Source of the DNA: Sporosarcina sp. FSL K6-1522
GTDB lineage: Bacteria; Bacillota; Bacilli; Bacillales_A; Planococcaceae
DNA length: 64,000 nucleotides
NCBI RefSeq assembly: GCF_038622445.1
Contig: NZ_CP152019.1
Coordinates: 620,001 to 684,000 of the forward strand
Direction: 5' to 3'
Under the pieces are notes generated by a model. The model made no database searches and had not been told where the DNA came from. It saw nothing but the letters and a program-made list of their open reading frames with translations. Of the stretch, positions 61,425 to 64,000 are shown piece by piece. The position numbers and the translations under genes are program-made. The number at the start of each line of letters is the position of its first letter. Positions within the stretch are counted from its first letter, which is position 1.

Positions 61425-61430
61425 ATTCTA

Positions 61431-61485
61431 AAGCGCCAGGTACTCAGATGCTTTAGAATTCGATAAGTACCTGGGGCGCTTGTAT
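61431..61485. terminator. Hairpin terminator after ykkD
   Basis: AAGCGCCAGGTACT pairs with AGTACCTGGGGCGCTT (one bulge). T-rich on the plus side. It may also stop the converging DNA methyltransferase gene. Confidence 0.8.
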
Positions 61486-61956
61486 TTACTTTTTAAAAGT
61501 CTTCTCATGCTGAAGCAGCCATTCCTTCCTCCACAAGCCGCCTGCATAGCCTGTCAAATTTCCGTTTGCACCGATAATTCGATGACATGGAATGACGATA
61601 CTTAATTTATTCTTACCATTGGCCGTTCCTACTGCTCTAACAGCTTTTTCATTGTTAATGGAGACAGCGATATCTTTATAGGACCCTGTTTCAGCATAGG
61701 GAATCGTTGTCAAAACATCCCACACTGTTTGTTGAAATGCTGTACCTTCACAGTGATAAGGGAACGTAAATACATGACGCCCCCCTTTAAAATATTCATC
61801 CAATTGATGGAAGCAATCTACTACAATCTTGGGTGTTTCATCACCTATCACATTGATAACTTCGTCTCGCTCAACGAACAAGATTGAATGCACCGCGTCC
61901 TGTGAGCCAACTATTTCGATTATGCCAATTGGCGATTTATAGTCTAATTTATTCAT
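61486..61956 (-). CDS. ogt: Methylated-DNA--protein-cysteine methyltransferase
   Basis: Repairs O6-methylguanine in DNA by irreversible transfer to its own cysteine. The 156-residue protein has the catalytic IVIPCHRIIG motif (Cys124), the preceding RAVGTANGKN helix region and GYAGGLWRKEWLL at the end. The ATG at 61956 has a GGGGG site. No Ada-type regulatory domain is present, so it is the Ogt form. It is monocistronic and flanked on both sides by hairpins that share CCAGGTACTCA. Confidence 0.95.
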   Translation of the reverse strand: MNKLDYKSPIGIIEIVGSQDAVHSILFVERDEVINVIGDETPKIVVDCFHQLDEYFKGGRHVFTFPYHCEGTAFQQTVWDVLTTIPYAETGSYKDIAVSINNEKAVRAVGTANGKNKLSIVIPCHRIIGANGNLTGYAGGLWRKEWLLQHEKTFKK

Positions 61957-61983
61957 TGTAAGTCCCCCACTTCGTTTCATTTC

Positions 61984-62035
61984 AAAAATACCAGCTACTC
62001 AAATCGTTCAAAATCCGATGAGTACCTGGTAATTT
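61984..62035 (-). terminator. Hairpin terminator after the VOC gene
   Basis: TACCAGGTACTC pairs with GAGTAGCTGGTA (one mismatch) on the minus strand and is followed by TTTTT. It lies between the VOC gene and ogt. Confidence 0.85.
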
Positions 62036-62048
62036 CACTTACTTACAT

Positions 62049-62435
62049 TCACATTCTCTCTAAAACTGCAAAATAATTTCCTTCATTATCCGCAAAATTA
62101 AACACTCTGCCAGAAGGCATCGTTACCATGTCTCCTACCGTGACCTGTTTGTCTTTAAAGTCTTGGTATAACGCATCCAAATTATCTGAAAACAGTAGTA
62201 AAGAAGGCGTTTGCAGATTTAATTCGGGTTGCATCTTAGCGATAAGCTCCTTATTGTGAAGAATAATCGTTGTTTCCGCATCCTTTGTTGGTGCAATTTC
62301 AATCCATCTCATCCCCTGGCCATTGTCTTCTTCCGAAATGACGCTAAATCCTGCTTTTTCTGTCCAAAATTTCACGGTTTCATCCTGATTATTGACATAT
62401 AACATAATTTGACCAACTTTTGTAATCATGTTCAT
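62049..62435 (-). CDS. VOC-family protein (glyoxalase/bleomycin-resistance type)
   Basis: A 128-residue protein with the paired beta-alpha-beta-beta-beta pattern. It starts KVGQIMLYVNNQDETVKFWTEKAGF, has MRWIEIAP in the middle and ends FADNEGNYFAVLERM, where Glu is the usual metal ligand. The N-terminal His ligand of true glyoxalase I is replaced by Gln, so a different metal site or none is likely. A GGGAGAG site precedes the ATG at 62435. It is monocistronic. Relatives are often annotated as glyoxalase-like without a known substrate. Confidence 0.85.
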   Translation of the reverse strand: MNMITKVGQIMLYVNNQDETVKFWTEKAGFSVISEEDNGQGMRWIEIAPTKDAETTIILHNKELIAKMQPELNLQTPSLLLFSDNLDALYQDFKDKQVTVGDMVTMPSGRVFNFADNEGNYFAVLERM

Positions 62436-62598
62436 CTCTCCCTCTCCGTTGTTTGCTGTACCTATTTGGTATTTATCGTTGCCACTCCACTTTATTTCTA
62501 GTCAAGATCCAACAGTAATACTCAATATCTCAGTCTATGTATATCCATTTTAGAACAAACGTTCACAAACCGCAAATATCAGTCAATCATTGATGCAG

Positions 62599-62640
62599 AA
62601 AAAGAGTATGCCCGATAAAACAAAGCATACTCTTTTTTAT
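62599..62640. terminator. Terminator after mqo
   Basis: AAAAAGAGTATGC pairs with GCATACTCTTTTT around a short loop, 27 bases after the mqo stop on the minus strand. Confidence 0.9.
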
Positions 62641-62666
62641 ATTGCAGGAAAATTATTTACTTATCA

Positions 62667-64000
62667 TTACTTTACGTTCGGTGCATTGTCGTTTAAGCCT
62701 AGCACCTCTGCTGTTGAAGCATGAATTTCATCCAGCAACTCAGGATTTTCCATGAGTGACATACCATATGAAGGAATCATCTCTTTAATCTTCGGTTCCC
62801 ACTCTCCCACACGCTCTGGGAAACATTTTTTAATGACGTCTAGCATCACGTGAACCGCAGTAGAGGCACCCGGCGAAGCGCCTAACAATGCTGCAATCGA
62901 GCCATCCTCAGCCGTAATAACTTCCGTACCAAATTGAAGCGTTCCTTTACCGCCAGCCTCCGTGTCTTTAATCACTTGTACACGTTGACCCGCTACAACA
63001 AAGTCCCAATCCTCCGATTTCGCAGTTGGAATAAATTCACGTAACTCTCCCATCCGTTGTTCTTTCGATAACATCAGTTGTTGGATGAGATACTTTGTCA
63101 ATGACATTTCTTTTGCACCCGCTGCCAACATCGTAAAGACGTTATTCGGTTTGACAGACGTTATTAAATCAAGATTCGAGCCTGTCTTTAAGAACTTCGG
63201 CGAGAAGCCTGCAAATGGTCCAAACAATAAAGACTTTTTATTGTCGATAAATCGTGTATCCAAGTGGGGGACGGACATTGGCGGTGCACCCACTGCCGCT
63301 TTACCGTATACTTTCGCATGATGTTGTGCAACAACTTCAGGATTTTTACAAACCATGAAAATACCACTAACCGGGAAACCACCGATATGCTTACTTTCAG
63401 GAATACCCGTTTTTTGCAGTAGATGCAAACTTCCGCCTCCGCCTCCGATAAAGACAAATTTAGCCGTGTGGCGCTCTACTTCACCACTATCTATATTCTT
63501 CACTTTCAATTCCCATGAACCATCGTTCGTACGTTTAATCGCATCCACACTATGGTTGTATTGCATATCAACATTTTTCGTCTTTAAGTGATTAAACAGC
63601 ATACGCGTCAAAGCACCAAAGTTCACGTCCGTTCCAGTCTCGATTTTCGTTGCTGCGATTGCATCAGTCGCTGGACGGTCTTGCATAATAAGCGGAATCC
63701 ATTCTTTCAGTTTTGCTGCGTCATCAGAAAACTCCATTCCTTTGAATAATGGATTATTTGACATCGCATCAAAACGCTTCTTTAAAAACGCTATATTTTC
63801 TTCTCCTTGTACCATACTCATATGTGGCAATGGCATGATAAAGTCCTCTGGATTGTTAATCAGTTTACTATTTACAAGATACGACCAAAACTGCATGGAA
63901 ACTTGAAACTGCTCATTGATGTTAATTGCTTTACTAATATCTACAGATCCGTCTGGTTTTTCACTCGTGTAGTTTAGCTCACACAATGCAGCATGTCCCG
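62667..64000 (-). CDS. mqo: Malate:quinone oxidoreductase, N terminus off the window
   Basis: Membrane-associated FAD enzyme that oxidises malate to oxaloacetate and reduces quinone. About 444 of the usual 500 residues are visible. The frame is open to the window end with [11 protein letters not shown], the segment that in Mqo follows the FAD-binding loop. Other marks are [38 protein letters not shown] and the C-terminal [20 protein letters not shown] motif. The FAD-binding start lies beyond base 64000. A terminator follows the gene. Confidence 0.95.
   Translation of the reverse strand, partial: GHAALCELNYTSEKPDGSVDISKAININEQFQVSMQFWSYLVNSKLINNPEDFIMPLPHMSMVQGEENIAFLKKRFDAMSNNPLFKGMEFSDDAAKLKEWIPLIMQDRPATDAIAATKIETGTDVNFGALTRMLFNHLKTKNVDMQYNHSVDAIKRTNDGSWELKVKNIDSGEVERHTAKFVFIGGGGGSLHLLQKTGIPESKHIGGFPVSGIFMVCKNPEVVAQHHAKVYGKAAVGAPPMSVPHLDTRFIDNKKSLLFGPFAGFSPKFLKTGSNLDLITSVKPNNVFTMLAAGAKEMSLTKYLIQQLMLSKEQRMGELREFIPTAKSEDWDFVVAGQRVQVIKDTEAGGKGTLQFGTEVITAEDGSIAALLGASPGASTAVHVMLDVIKKCFPERVGEWEPKIKEMIPSYGMSLMENPELLDEIHASTAEVLGLNDNAPNVK

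Noticed and set aside
62840..62860. ATCACGTGAACC as another parS-like site
   Set aside because: Inside mqo coding sequence with at least four mismatches.

Overview
The window looks like chromosome of a low-to-moderate GC, Gram-positive Bacillales bacterium, most likely a Planococcaceae member such as Sporosarcina or a relative. This is inferred from strong AGGAGG-type ribosome sites, frequent TTG/GTG starts, a T-box leader, a guanidine-I riboswitch, sigma-A promoters, CcpA cre sites and Bacillus-type gene families (GlnK/GlnL, YkkC/YkkD, CbpA). No rRNA, tRNA, CRISPR array, prophage or insertion sequence was found. Layout: 1-1.3 kb is the 5' part of trpE (minus strand) with a tryptophan T-box leader. 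1.4-3.1 kb holds rluF and two small membrane proteins. 3.1-8.8 kb is a cell-envelope block on the minus strand: a DUF4358 lipoprotein, an MBOAT O-acyltransferase and a DHHW protein behind an ECF-sigma-like promoter, then a 672-bp tandem array (16 x 42 bp) and a PBP4-type D-Ala-D-Ala carboxypeptidase. 8.9-19.4 kb carries a chemoreceptor, a CoA-transferase with an adjacent LytTR regulator, a CBS/ACT protein, a GNAT, two MFS transporters, an AraC regulator, a DUF2971 protein and a 58-residue protein; two parS-like palindromes lie in the gaps. 19.5-30 kb holds a Tet(M)-like GTPase, a PAS-GGDEF-EAL protein, a methyltransferase, a broken chemoreceptor, an IclR regulator with the MFS transporter it probably controls, and an NCS2 permease. 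30.2-36.5 kb is a complete 2-aminoethylphosphonate locus (ABC importer, PhnW, PhnX) with a divergent DeoR regulator. 36.6-40.2 kb is a dicarboxylate/amino-acid symporter with a GlnK/GlnL-like two-component system. The most distinctive part is 40.4-55.5 kb. Two minus-strand operons lie either side of a plus-strand sigma-54 activator gene. One encodes an acetoin-dehydrogenase-type complex (E1alpha, E1beta, E2, E3), an SDR, an aldehyde dehydrogenase and a divergent AroE homologue. The other encodes a VOC protein, a second SDR and a complete TRAP transporter. Each operon has a near-perfect -24/-12 promoter, and upstream of both lie repeated TGATGCA motifs, so they look like one regulon for uptake and oxidation of an unidentified organic acid or polyol-derived compound. 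From 55.6 kb on are a CofE-like glutamate ligase homologue, a Cache-GGDEF-EAL protein, two GNATs, a guanidine riboswitch with the ykkCD exporter pair, a DNA-repair methyltransferase, a VOC protein and most of a malate:quinone oxidoreductase cut by the window end.
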